Of a stretch of DNA of 64,000 nucleotides, positions 18,382-25,979 are shown piece by piece. Position 1 is the stretch's first letter. Every line of letters begins with the position of its first letter. Made by a program: the position numbers and the translations under genes. This DNA comes from Solibacillus ferritrahens (GTDB lineage Bacteria; Bacillota; Bacilli; Bacillales_A; Planococcaceae): positions 124,001-188,000 of the forward strand of contig NZ_JAXCLE010000001.1 of the NCBI RefSeq assembly GCF_037027585.1, given 5' to 3'. The notes below the pieces were generated by a model. The model had not been told where the DNA came from, ran no database searches, and worked only from the letters and a program-made list of their open reading frames with translations.

Positions 18382-18410
18382 ATGATAGCGATAACTTCCA
18401 ACACCGTCAA
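18382..18410 (-). promoter_or_regulatory. Promoter of dhbACB
   Basis: On the minus strand TTGACG (18410-18405) and TATCAT (18387-18382) are 17 bp apart, giving a start near 18375. The rest of the gap, 18411-18742, shows no gene or clear signal apart from the ribosome site of the next gene. Confidence 0.75.
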
Positions 18411-18742
18411 GGTCCTTATCATTTTCACTAATAAAGACCTAAAAATAGATTTAAAAATACATTTTAGTAGAAAAAATCACTATTTTTCTTTAATTTATAA
18501 GGACATTGGTTTTTCAAATAACCATAAAAAGGAATTGGCGTGAACCGTGCTAACTGTTTAAGGCAGTGTTTACAATTTCATATTTGAGAGGTCAAACTAG
18601 CTAATATCCAAATCTCGAAACCCTTTTCTAATATACGTTTCCGACTGTTTTCATACTTTTGGCAAAATATTTGAAACAATTCATGGAAAACTATCGTAGA
18701 TTACGAGGAGGGTTCTAATTAAATCATCATGGAGGTGACTGA

Positions 18743-19534
18743 ATGAGAAATTTATCTTCGTATATTATGTTTTTTGGAATATTTGTTGTCGCTTTCAGTG
18801 GCAATTGGATCATTCTCAATTATGACAAGGTATCCATCTATCCGAAAAGTTCTACTATTACATTCGGGATTGGATTAATTGTTGTAGTTTGTGGTTTTAT
18901 AATGAGTAAATTATCTACTTACCGTGAGGATGAACATGCACTTCAAAAGGATTACCGGGATTCTTTAAATAAGTGGCTTCAAGCTAATGGTCCATCGAAT
19001 AAATGGTTTACAGGAATAATACTTATCCCATTAGTAATTTCAGCATTTTATAGCTGGGATTTACTTTTCGTCCTACTTAAAGTGTATTTATTTTTAGGCA
19101 TTGTTTTGGCAGGTTTCGTTTATTTATTGAAAGAAGATAGACTGGAAGCGGTTGATTTTGAATTTAAAGGAAAAACAAAGAAACTGATGAATTTGATTGA
19201 TTATCGTAAGCATCCGTTTAACATTTCACTTATTATTTATATTCTTGTTATAGTGAGCTTTGTTTTGAGCAAGCAATGGGAAATTCCATTTTATATGGAA
19301 ACAAGCGGCAACGCCCGCTACGCCGCTTCTCTTCCGATGCTTTCGTTTTTTATGTCCAGTTTGATGGTAATCAGCACTTTTATTTATATTATTCATAATG
19401 GAGATCTTTTTGGTTTTCGTAAAATTGAGCTCAGTACTGAAAGAGTAATGTTCGTCCATTTTGGAGAAGTTTTTTGTGGACTTATTTTAATTACGCTCAT
19501 TTTCACAGTAATCTATGCTCTGTATTCCTTATAG
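18743..19534 (+). CDS. Multi-pass membrane protein of unknown function
   Basis: A 263-residue protein with about seven hydrophobic helices: two in residues 7-55, two near 90-130, then helices near 160-180, 195-220 and 240-262. A charged cytoplasmic-type loop (YREDEHALQKDYRDSLNKW) follows the second helix. No family motif is recognised. A GGAGGTGACTGA ribosome site precedes the ATG and a perfect terminator follows, so it is a monocistronic gene. It is divergent from dhbA across 470 bp but has no visible link to iron. Confidence 0.65.
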   Translation: MRNLSSYIMFFGIFVVAFSGNWIILNYDKVSIYPKSSTITFGIGLIVVVCGFIMSKLSTYREDEHALQKDYRDSLNKWLQANGPSNKWFTGIILIPLVISAFYSWDLLFVLLKVYLFLGIVLAGFVYLLKEDRLEAVDFEFKGKTKKLMNLIDYRKHPFNISLIIYILVIVSFVLSKQWEIPFYMETSGNARYAASLPMLSFFMSSLMVISTFIYIIHNGDLFGFRKIELSTERVMFVHFGEVFCGLILITLIFTVIYALYSL

Positions 19535-19540
19535 TTAAAT

Positions 19541-19580
19541 GACCGTCACAATGAATAAATCTTTGTGACGGTCGCTTTTT
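19541..19580 (+). terminator. Intrinsic terminator of the membrane-protein gene
   Basis: GACCGTCACAA and TTGTGACGGTC form a perfect 11-bp stem with an 11-nt loop, followed by GCTTTTT. Confidence 0.92.
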
Positions 19581-19639
19581 ATATTTTGTGTTATATCGAT
19601 TTTGGGGAATGACATAATATCTTTATAAAGCGCTTCCCT

Positions 19640-19882
19640 TTATCTAGGTGCATTTCGACTTAAAATTGCTGAAGTGTTTTCTGCATGCTGGTTATTTAAT
19701 GTTGTCGGTGTACTATCTACTTCGTCATGAGCCTTTACAGTGTCTATTGGAATAATATCTGTCGTTTGAACTTCAGTTGCTTGTACAAGCAATGCTTCAC
19801 TATCGTGTTGTGAAAAGCCAAGTACCTCTCCAATTTGCTTTATGGTCTTTTGTTTTTCATTATTAACGTTTGATTCCTTCAT
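19640..19882 (-). CDS. Small hydrophilic protein of unknown function
   Basis: An 80-residue soluble protein with a helical N-terminus (KQKTIKQIGEVLGFSQHDSEALLVQATEV) and a Thr/Asn-rich disordered tail. It has a very strong ribosome site, AAGAGGAGGTG, 7 bp before the ATG, which supports real translation. No family is recognised. It stands alone between a plus-strand terminator and two minus-strand hairpins. Confidence 0.6.
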   Translation of the reverse strand: MKESNVNNEKQKTIKQIGEVLGFSQHDSEALLVQATEVQTTDIIPIDTVKAHDEVDSTPTTLNNQHAENTSAILSRNAPR

Positions 19883-19955
19883 TTTTTCACACCTCCTCTT
19901 TTTAGGATGTGTGATGCTTAGTTCATTATGTAAAAAAAATTTTTTCTAACTATAA

Positions 19956-19987
19956 AGGCGCTGTTCCTTTTTTTGAAGGAAAGCGCC
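19956..19987 (-). terminator. Hairpin AGGCGCT-TTCC / GGAA-AGCGCCT, distal to the transporter gene
   Basis: An imperfect stem of about 11 bp. A near-identical hairpin with compensated outer pairs lies at 22774-22805 after the SDR gene. It follows the terminator at 19994-20022 and may act as a second stop. Confidence 0.55.
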
Positions 19988-19993
19988 TGAAAA

Positions 19994-20022
19994 AATGCCA
20001 TCACTTAAAAAGGCATGGCATT
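19994..20022 (-). terminator. Intrinsic terminator of the anion transporter operon
   Basis: On the minus strand AATGCCAT pairs with ATGGCATT and runs into TTTTTC. It lies 12 bp after the transporter stop. Confidence 0.85.
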
Positions 20023-20033
20023 CTCCATTGTTT

Positions 20034-21476
20034 TTATAATTGCATACCTGTCCATTGCCAATATGAAAAGTAGAACAGCATGATGACGAGTATATAAAGG
20101 GGCATTAATAATGCGCTTAGCTTTACTAGGTTCCGCGCATCATAGGAAATTTCCCCTTCTTCATAAAACAGCAGCAGTGCTTTCGAGCTGACTGGCACTG
20201 TGACACAATAATTCATCCCGATTAAACTTAGGAAAACGACGGTTGAAGGGTTCACGCCGATTAATTCGCTGAATATGATTAGGCCCGGAATAAAGACAAT
20301 GGCACGGGTCGTATGTGAGGTAATATACAAATGACTAGTTACGGTTATAACTAGAATCATTAGCACAATCAGCCAATCAGGTGCCCCGACAAACATATGC
20401 AGCACACTGATCATTTCGTTTTCGATCCATTGAACGATCCCCGTATCTACCAAAACTTTGCCGAGCGCGGTTGCTGCTGCAACAAAGACAACCAAATTCC
20501 ATGAAACGGCATTCATTCCTTGTTTCCAGCTAATGATTCCGAAGTTCGGCATCATGAAAATAATGGCACCGATTACTGTAATCAATTCAATATCCAATCC
20601 ATGAAGACTTTCTGTCATCCACCCGATGATTAAAAAGAAAATAAGAATCATCGTCTTTTTTTCATCATTTTGAAATTTTCTTGTTATGATTTTTTCTTCA
20701 TGTTGGACATTTTCTATTGTCTTTTCGCCATCACGTGGCCACAGCAGCCATTTAATAACGAGTAAGGATATAATCGTCACAACCAATGCAAACGGCACAC
20801 CCCATATTAACCATTGGATATAGGAAATGGATTCACCAACCGTGCTTTCCAGAAAGCCGATTCCGATTAAATGCGAACCTGCCCCGACTAATGTAGCGGA
20901 TGTACTCATTAAAATAATGACAGGTGCGATAATCGCCAGCACCCTTTGTTCATTTGACGAAAATTTCTGACTAACTTGTTTAATAATCGGCATAGATAAA
21001 GCCGCTCTTCCTGATGTAGAGGGAATAAAAAAAGCAGAAGTGAATAATACAGAACTGAGCCCAAGAACGACATTGTCTTTTTGATTCGACTTGCTTAGGA
21101 TGAAAAGCGATAATCGCTCGGCTAATCCAGATTTTTTTACGGCTTCTCCTATAATAAAAGCCCCAATCATCAGCCATACGACTTTCTCGGATAAGGAGTT
21201 ATATAACAAATCCGGCTCTGCTGCATTCATTAAAATAATAAACGCTATGAGTGAGATTGCCACCCAGCCGGCTGAAAATTTGGTTGTAACCCATAAGATC
21301 ATTGCAGATAAGAATGCAAATAGAGCTACCTTTGCACTGTAGTTCAAATCATTAATGGAAATAACTGCAATCATTATGAGGATGTGTATAGCAATAATAA
21401 TCAATGTCTTCTTCGGTATTGATGGAATCTTTGTTTTTGGGATATTTCCCCTCTTACTCTCGATTTGATTTTTCAT
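20034..21476 (-). CDS. Anion:Na+ symporter, DASS/SLC13-like (di/tricarboxylate type)
   Basis: A polytopic protein of about 480 residues with 11-12 hydrophobic segments. The re-entrant signature regions of the DASS family are visible, for example IPSTSGRAALSMPIIKQV in the first half and VTVTSHLYITSHTTRAIVF in the second half. The family imports dicarboxylates, citrate, sulfate or related anions. The start is uncertain: ATG 21476 lies 2 bp before the kinase stop and fits a coupled pair; the longer frame from 21527 has no ribosome site. Overlap with a glycerate kinase gene suggests the substrate is a glycerate-like acid. Confidence 0.8.
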   Translation of the reverse strand: MKNQIESKRGNIPKTKIPSIPKKTLIIIAIHILIMIAVISINDLNYSAKVALFAFLSAMILWVTTKFSAGWVAISLIAFIILMNAAEPDLLYNSLSEKVVWLMIGAFIIGEAVKKSGLAERLSLFILSKSNQKDNVVLGLSSVLFTSAFFIPSTSGRAALSMPIIKQVSQKFSSNEQRVLAIIAPVIILMSTSATLVGAGSHLIGIGFLESTVGESISYIQWLIWGVPFALVVTIISLLVIKWLLWPRDGEKTIENVQHEEKIITRKFQNDEKKTMILIFFLIIGWMTESLHGLDIELITVIGAIIFMMPNFGIISWKQGMNAVSWNLVVFVAAATALGKVLVDTGIVQWIENEMISVLHMFVGAPDWLIVLMILVITVTSHLYITSHTTRAIVFIPGLIIFSELIGVNPSTVVFLSLIGMNYCVTVPVSSKALLLFYEEGEISYDARNLVKLSALLMPLYILVIMLFYFSYWQWTGMQL

Positions 21477-21477
21477 T

Positions 21478-22659
21478 TTAGTGGACTCTTTCTTTCCTAT
21501 GTTCTTTATTGGCAATTTCCATACCAATGGAAACTTTTCGTAATATGGATTCTATGCTTTCCTCAATCCATTTTGGAGCCTTTTTTATCGCATTTTCCAA
21601 AGATGTTGGTTTTTGGATGATACTACTAAATGCATCAATTCCCGCCTGATAGTTGAGATTTGCACCTTTTCCAATTGTTCCCGTAATGGCAATGACCGGG
21701 ATATTATTTTTTTTCGCTATTCGCGCAACCTCCGCTGGAATTTTTCCGTTCGGTGTCTGGAAATCCAGAGAGCCTTCCGCAGTTAATACAATATCCGCTG
21801 TCAAAATTTTCTCTTCAATCTTAATATACTCCATAATGATCTTGAATCTCGGATGTAGTTTAGCACCCGTAAATCCAATTAGTCCCGCGCCTAACCCACC
21901 GGATGCCCCGCTGCCAGGCAATGAACGGACATCCAGCCCTGTTGCTTTTTCGATTAAGGATGCATAATGGTCCAAAGCGGATGATAATCGTTTTACCTGT
22001 TTTGGCGTGGCTCCTTTTTGTGGTCCAAATATATAGGCAACTCCCTTTTCCCCGCATAAAATATTTTTCCAGTTACAGGCAACATTAATCGAAACGTCCT
22101 TTAACCGTCGATCTAAATTTTTTGTCACAATGGAATCCACAGCCAATAGATCTTCCGCGCCATTCACCTTGATGATTTGATCGTTTTCATCTAAAAATTG
22201 AATACCTAATGCTTGTGCCATTCCTGCACCACCATCCGATGTACCTGAATCCCCACAGCCAATGAGCATATTGTCAATTCCGATATCCAGTGCTGCAACG
22301 ATTAGTTCCCCAACACCATATGTAGTCGTTTTTAATGGGTTTCTTTGATTGCGCGGCACCAGCTTTAAACCAGCTACCGCCGCCATTTCAATTACCGCAG
22401 TCCGTTTCCCATTCTCTTCATAAATGCCGAAGTAGCTTTTTATTTTCTTACCGAGAGGTCCGGTTACTTTTTTATAAATTAGTTCCCCATGCTTTAAACG
22501 AACAATTGTTTTTACAAAACCTTCTCCGCCATCAATCATAGGTATCACTTCCAAATCTGCGGTCGCATTAAAACGCCTTACCCCACGTTCCATTGCTAAA
22601 GCTACTTCCTCTGCGTCCATACATTCTTTAAATCCTGATGGGACGATAACAATTTTCAT
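21478..22659 (-). CDS. glxK: Glycerate kinase, GlxK/GarK type
   Basis: A 393-residue glycerate kinase family 1 protein that phosphorylates D-glycerate at the expense of ATP, feeding it into glycolysis. Family motifs include KIVIVPSGFKE at the start, IPMIDGGEGFV, the GGxSGTSDGGAGMAQALG-like stretch near residue 135 and LPGSGASGGLGAGL near 250. It is the first gene of a two-gene operon with the overlapping anion transporter, which suggests uptake and phosphorylation of glycerate. It is preceded by an AGGGAGGGCTGCTGAA ribosome region. Confidence 0.93.
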   Translation of the reverse strand: MKIVIVPSGFKECMDAEEVALAMERGVRRFNATADLEVIPMIDGGEGFVKTIVRLKHGELIYKKVTGPLGKKIKSYFGIYEENGKRTAVIEMAAVAGLKLVPRNQRNPLKTTTYGVGELIVAALDIGIDNMLIGCGDSGTSDGGAGMAQALGIQFLDENDQIIKVNGAEDLLAVDSIVTKNLDRRLKDVSINVACNWKNILCGEKGVAYIFGPQKGATPKQVKRLSSALDHYASLIEKATGLDVRSLPGSGASGGLGAGLIGFTGAKLHPRFKIIMEYIKIEEKILTADIVLTAEGSLDFQTPNGKIPAEVARIAKKNNIPVIAITGTIGKGANLNYQAGIDAFSSIIQKPTSLENAIKKAPKWIEESIESILRKVSIGMEIANKEHRKERVH

Positions 22660-22773
22660 TTCAGCAGCCCTCCCTCAATTTATTAATTGTTAATGTACCA
22701 CCCCTAAATTAGAAAATATAGAGAGTTCTGTTAAAATACGATAATAGAACCAATAGGAACCGCTTACACTAAA

Positions 22774-22805
22774 AATGCGCTATTCCTTTTGAAGGAAAGC
22801 GCATT
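22774..22805 (-). terminator. Intrinsic terminator of the SDR gene
   Basis: AATGCGCT-A-TTCCTT pairs with AAGGAA-AGCGCATT and, on the minus strand, runs into TTTTTAG. The core is shared with the hairpin at 19956-19987, with compensating changes in the outer pairs. Confidence 0.85.
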
Positions 22806-22816
22806 GGACTTATTTA

Positions 22817-23554
22817 TTATTCTTCGTAAATCATCTTCTTCGTCATCCCGCCGTCAATTGTTAAGTTCGTTCCTGTTATAAAATTATTGTCCGGGTTTGC
22901 TAAATATAGGCACGCACGCGCAATGTCATCCGGTTTGCCGACACGGTTTGAAAGATGCTGTGAATGGTCGGACGATTTGAGGGCATCGTAGTCTCCTGTT
23001 TCAATCCATCCCGGTGAAATGCTGTTTACTGTTATATTTAATTCACTGAACGAGCTTGCCAATGCATGTGTCAGTGCCACAATCCCACCTTTAGACGCTG
23101 CATAACTTTCAGAATGCGGTTCAGACATCTCAGCACGTGTAGATGCCAGATTAATAATGGCACCACCGCTTTTCATTAATTTTGCCGCTTCACGCGAGCA
23201 TAAAAAGACGCTGCGCAAGTTGGTATTAATAATGTCATCCCAATCATCGATTGATAATTCCAGCGGTGAAACCCATTTCCCTTTCCCGGCATTGTTGATT
23301 AAAATATGAATTCCGTTAAAACGGTTTGCTGCCTTTTCCATCGTTTGGCGAACGTTCTCTTCACTGCGCACATCCGTTTCTATAAAGATGGCAGAATGGC
23401 CTTCTGTTTGGAGTTGCCCTGCCAGTTGGACACCTAAGTCATGCTCCATATCCGCGATGACAACATTTGCACCGGCTTTGGCAAAATGAATCGCAATCGC
23501 GCGGCCAATACCTTGCGCTGCACCTGTGATGACGACTGTTTTATTTTGAAACAT
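22817..23554 (-). CDS. SDR-family NAD(P)-dependent oxidoreductase
   Basis: A 245-residue classical short-chain dehydrogenase with TGAAQGIG near residue 11, DMEHD-type acidic residue after beta-2 (suggesting NAD preference), NNAG near 87 and the catalytic YAASKGG near 150. The C-terminus ends FITGTNLTIDGGMTK as in FabG-like and glucose-dehydrogenase-like SDRs. The substrate cannot be inferred. The gene is a single unit with its own terminator and faces a 21-bp repeat array and a divergent HEAT-repeat gene upstream. Confidence 0.9.
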   Translation of the reverse strand: MFQNKTVVITGAAQGIGRAIAIHFAKAGANVVIADMEHDLGVQLAGQLQTEGHSAIFIETDVRSEENVRQTMEKAANRFNGIHILINNAGKGKWVSPLELSIDDWDDIINTNLRSVFLCSREAAKLMKSGGAIINLASTRAEMSEPHSESYAASKGGIVALTHALASSFSELNITVNSISPGWIETGDYDALKSSDHSQHLSNRVGKPDDIARACLYLANPDNNFITGTNLTIDGGMTKKMIYEE

Positions 23555-23611
23555 TTCATTTCCTCCCTTATAAATTGCTTATTAAGAGTGTAACTGAAAT
23601 GGGTTGGGATT

Positions 23612-23787
23612 TTATTAGAAAAGTTTGTGCGGATATTAGAAGAGTTGGGGAGAATATTTGAACATTAGCGGTCTTTATTAGCATATCTCGGACACTTATT
23701 TGAACAATTTAAACTTATATTAGAAAATACGATTTTTATTAGAAGAATTGCACAACATATTAGAACAATTAAGGTCTTTATTAGAAA
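23612..23787. repeat. 21-bp phased TATTAGAA array, copy 2 (9 cores)
   Basis: TATTAGAA or its one-base variants (TATTTGAA, TATTAGCA) begins at 23613, 23634, 23655, 23676, 23697, 23718, 23737, 23758 and 23779. Spacings are 21 bp except one of 19. The intervening bases differ. The array fills the divergent intergenic region between the SDR gene and the HEAT-repeat gene. Confidence 0.9.
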
Positions 23788-23857
23788 ATTAAATTACGGT
23801 ATATCGCCCAGCTTTAGGTCAAGCAATCCATTGCAGCAGGTAAATGCTTCACTTTCA

Positions 23858-23866
23858 TGCTATAAT
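23858..23866 (+). promoter_or_regulatory. Extended -10 promoter of the HEAT-repeat gene
   Basis: TGCTATAAT is a perfect extended -10 element (TGnTATAAT) 50 bp before the start codon. A -35 match is weak, as expected for extended -10 promoters. Confidence 0.65.
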
Positions 23867-23915
23867 GGGTAAAGTAGATCATTGCTAGTAAGGCATTGAC
23901 AAAGGAGATAACATA

Positions 23916-24368
23916 ATGAATCAACAAAAACAAGAATCAACACAACAATTACCTGAAAATTTCAGTGAGTTAAAGAAGGCTGTCAATAGAACAGCAGACT
24001 GGGAAGAACGTTTAAATGCGGTTCAGGAATTAGCGAAATATAAATCGGATGAAACGATTAAAATTTTACAATATGTAGCAAAAGCGGATTTAGTAACAAA
24101 GGTTCGTGAAGCAGCAGCACGCCATTTAAAGAAAATGGGTCAAGAGGTTGAAGCAGCTGAAACACCTAAAGGCGATTTATTTAAAGACCTTCGCAAAATT
24201 TTCAAACGTATTAAGAAAAGCTTACCTGCTGACCACACATACGAGGACTTCAAGGTGAAATTAGAAAAAATGCGCAGCGATATTTACAACACATATGAAG
24301 GCGAAAAAGGCGCACAATTTGACGCTTGGCTGAAGGATATGTGGGAAACGACAACAACTAAGAAATAA
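23916..24368 (+). CDS. HEAT-repeat-like helical protein
   Basis: A 150-residue soluble protein. Residues 25-80 (WEERLNAVQELAKYKSDETI and VREAAARHLKKMG) have the spacing of a HEAT repeat pair. The remainder is basic and helical, ending in an acidic-aromatic tail. HEAT repeats usually form protein- or nucleic-acid-binding solenoids; no enzymatic motif is present. It has an AAAGGAGATAACATA ribosome site, an extended -10 promoter and its own terminator. Confidence 0.7.
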   Translation: MNQQKQESTQQLPENFSELKKAVNRTADWEERLNAVQELAKYKSDETIKILQYVAKADLVTKVREAAARHLKKMGQEVEAAETPKGDLFKDLRKIFKRIKKSLPADHTYEDFKVKLEKMRSDIYNTYEGEKGAQFDAWLKDMWETTTTKK

Positions 24369-24378
24369 GTCTATTTGG

Positions 24379-24409
24379 GAGAACACGGGATTACTTTCGT
24401 GTTCTTTTT
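24379..24409 (+). terminator. Terminator of the HEAT-repeat gene
   Basis: GAACACG and CGTGTTC form a 7-bp stem (8 with the flanking A-T) followed by TTTTT. Confidence 0.85.
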
Positions 24410-24489
24410 ATTTACATAATTGTACGAGTATAGCTTGGATGAATGTTGTGAAAAATATATAGAAAACAGAAAAAGATGAGGTGAGCATA

Positions 24490-24870
24490 TTGGGTATTTT
24501 TGACGGTTTGATGGGCAATGCAAGTGAATTGAAGACAGAAGATGTTCAAAAGGATATGCATGAAATTATAACGAGTGGAGAAACGGTAAAGCATGCTTTT
24601 AAAGTAATAAGGGATACATTTATATTTACGAATAAAAGATTGATACTCGTTGATAAACAAGGTATGACTGGTAAGAAAACAGAGTATTTATCGATCCCGT
24701 ACAAAAGTATAACGAACTTTTCTATCGAAACAGCCGGCACATTCGATTTGGATGCGGAGTTGAAAATTTGGATTTCCGGCAATAGCGTCCCTATAGAAAA
24801 GAAGTTCAATAAAGCGACGAATATTTATGCGGTTCAACGAGTTTTGGCTGAGAATATTTTGGCATTGTAA
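24490..24870 (+). CDS. Bacterial PH-domain protein (YvbH type)
   Basis: About 126 residues forming one bacterial pleckstrin-homology domain: FKVIRDTFIFTNKRLILVDKQG, a repeated strand pattern, and a C-terminal helix. The sequence FTNKRLILVDKQGMTGKK is typical of this family (PF08000-like). A TTG at 24490, 5-7 bp after GAGGTGA, is a better start than the upstream GTG that overlaps the ribosome site. The role is unknown; such proteins are often membrane-stress related. Confidence 0.8.
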   Translation: MGIFDGLMGNASELKTEDVQKDMHEIITSGETVKHAFKVIRDTFIFTNKRLILVDKQGMTGKKTEYLSIPYKSITNFSIETAGTFDLDAELKIWISGNSVPIEKKFNKATNIYAVQRVLAENILAL

Positions 24871-24955
24871 AGCTAGATTTAGGTAACGGACTATTCGTGT
24901 AGTTCGTTTTTTTGTGGTGTTTCTCGGGGGTGGCCTTGTGTACAGGGTACGGCGT

Positions 24956-25129
24956 ATATTAGAAGTTTTTTTGCTATTTTAGAACATCGCGGTGCTTTAT
25001 TAGAACTTCTGAAACAGATATTCGAAAATCGAGGACTTATTTTAGAAGATCGGTTACACATATTAGCAGATCACAATTTTATTAGAACATTTTAGATTTT
25101 ATTAGAAGTTTGAGCGGACATATTAGAAC
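24956..25129. repeat. 21-bp phased TATTAGAA array, copy 3 (9 cores)
   Basis: Cores of the form TATTAGAA, TTTTAGAA, TATTCGAA or TATTAGCA begin at 24957, 24977, 24998, 25019, 25040, 25061, 25080, 25100 and 25121. Spacings are 19-21 bp, mostly 21. The array lies in the 348-bp gap upstream of the CC/Se-motif gene; the rest of that gap shows no gene. Confidence 0.9.
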
Positions 25130-25218
25130 TTTTGCGATGGCGAATTTACTCTTTATTGGCATATATTTTAAAATATGTTGTATATTCATTTTAAAAGGGA
25201 TGAAAGCGAGGGATTATA

Positions 25219-25494
25219 TTGCACATCGAGCTCGATGCTAATACGAAACAATGGATTCAGTCAAAAGGAAAGCCTGTATCCGTAAAAATGATTCAAGTGA
25301 CTGCGTGCTGTGCTCCCCCTGTTCAGGAATGTATGACTCATTTCGGGAAGCCGAGAGATTTACATAACTATGCGGAATTTAAAATAGACAACTCAGCAAT
25401 TTTTGTGGAGAAATATCTTTTACGGCATGAAAAAATGATATTGAAACTTACCGGCATTGGTATTTTCAAAACGATTACGGCCAGGTTTAGTTAG
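25219..25494 (+). CDS. CC/Se motif family protein
   Basis: A 91-residue protein starting with TTG after an AGCGAGGG ribosome site. Its central feature is VTACCAPPV near residue 30, a vicinal Cys-Cys pair; in relatives one position is selenocysteine, hence the CC/Se name. The rest resembles a HesB-like beta fold. The Cys-Cys pair suggests redox or metal/metalloid binding, which is not demonstrated. It has its own terminator and is preceded by a 21-bp repeat array. Confidence 0.7.
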   Translation: MHIELDANTKQWIQSKGKPVSVKMIQVTACCAPPVQECMTHFGKPRDLHNYAEFKIDNSAIFVEKYLLRHEKMILKLTGIGIFKTITARFS

Positions 25495-25525
25495 GCGGAA
25501 TGATTTAATTCACTTATAATCGACG

Positions 25526-25565
25526 AAACCTTAGCTATAGGAGTTTCCGTTTAGCTAAGGTTTTT
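25526..25565 (+). terminator. Terminator of the CC/Se gene
   Basis: AAACCTTAGCTA and TAGCTAAGGTTT form a 12-bp perfect stem with a T run. Confidence 0.9.
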
Positions 25566-25575
25566 AGAAAGACTA

Positions 25576-25758
25576 TTATTCATCCTTTTCAATAACTATA
25601 TACGCTTGTCCTGAAACCATGCTATCTCCCATAGCGCTTGCAGAAATATGTTTTACTTTCCAGCCGCCTTCCAAGTATTTGTTTACTTCAGCCAGCCCAT
25701 CGTCTTCCTTTGCACCGATTGTGCGCATGTTACTTTTAACCCATATGATTTTCTCCAC
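25576..25758 (-). CDS. Small protein, DUF4177-like
   Basis: A 60-residue protein if started at GTG 25758, which stands 7 bp after AGGGGTGGGG; the longer frame to 25791 has no ribosome site. The layout of two beta strands and a helix with EVNKYLEGGWKVKHISAS resembles the LN..G.EGW.v pattern of DUF4177-type small proteins. Function is unknown. Confidence 0.55.
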   Translation of the reverse strand: MEKIIWVKSNMRTIGAKEDDGLAEVNKYLEGGWKVKHISASAMGDSMVSGQAYIVIEKDE

Positions 25759-25979
25759 TATTCCCCACCCCTTGTAAATTAATAAAACCACGATATTTAA
25801 TACTCACATGAAGAAGTATTTCTCTATTATTCTATTAAATCCTCCTTTCGTTAGAATAGCCTTACTTCCATTTAAAACACGTAAGCTTTTCACTTCAAAA
25901 TGCCTAAACAAAATACTCCCCTTTGCAGCATTAAAACCGTAAAGGAGAGTATATTTTTTACAATAAATCAGAAATACAA

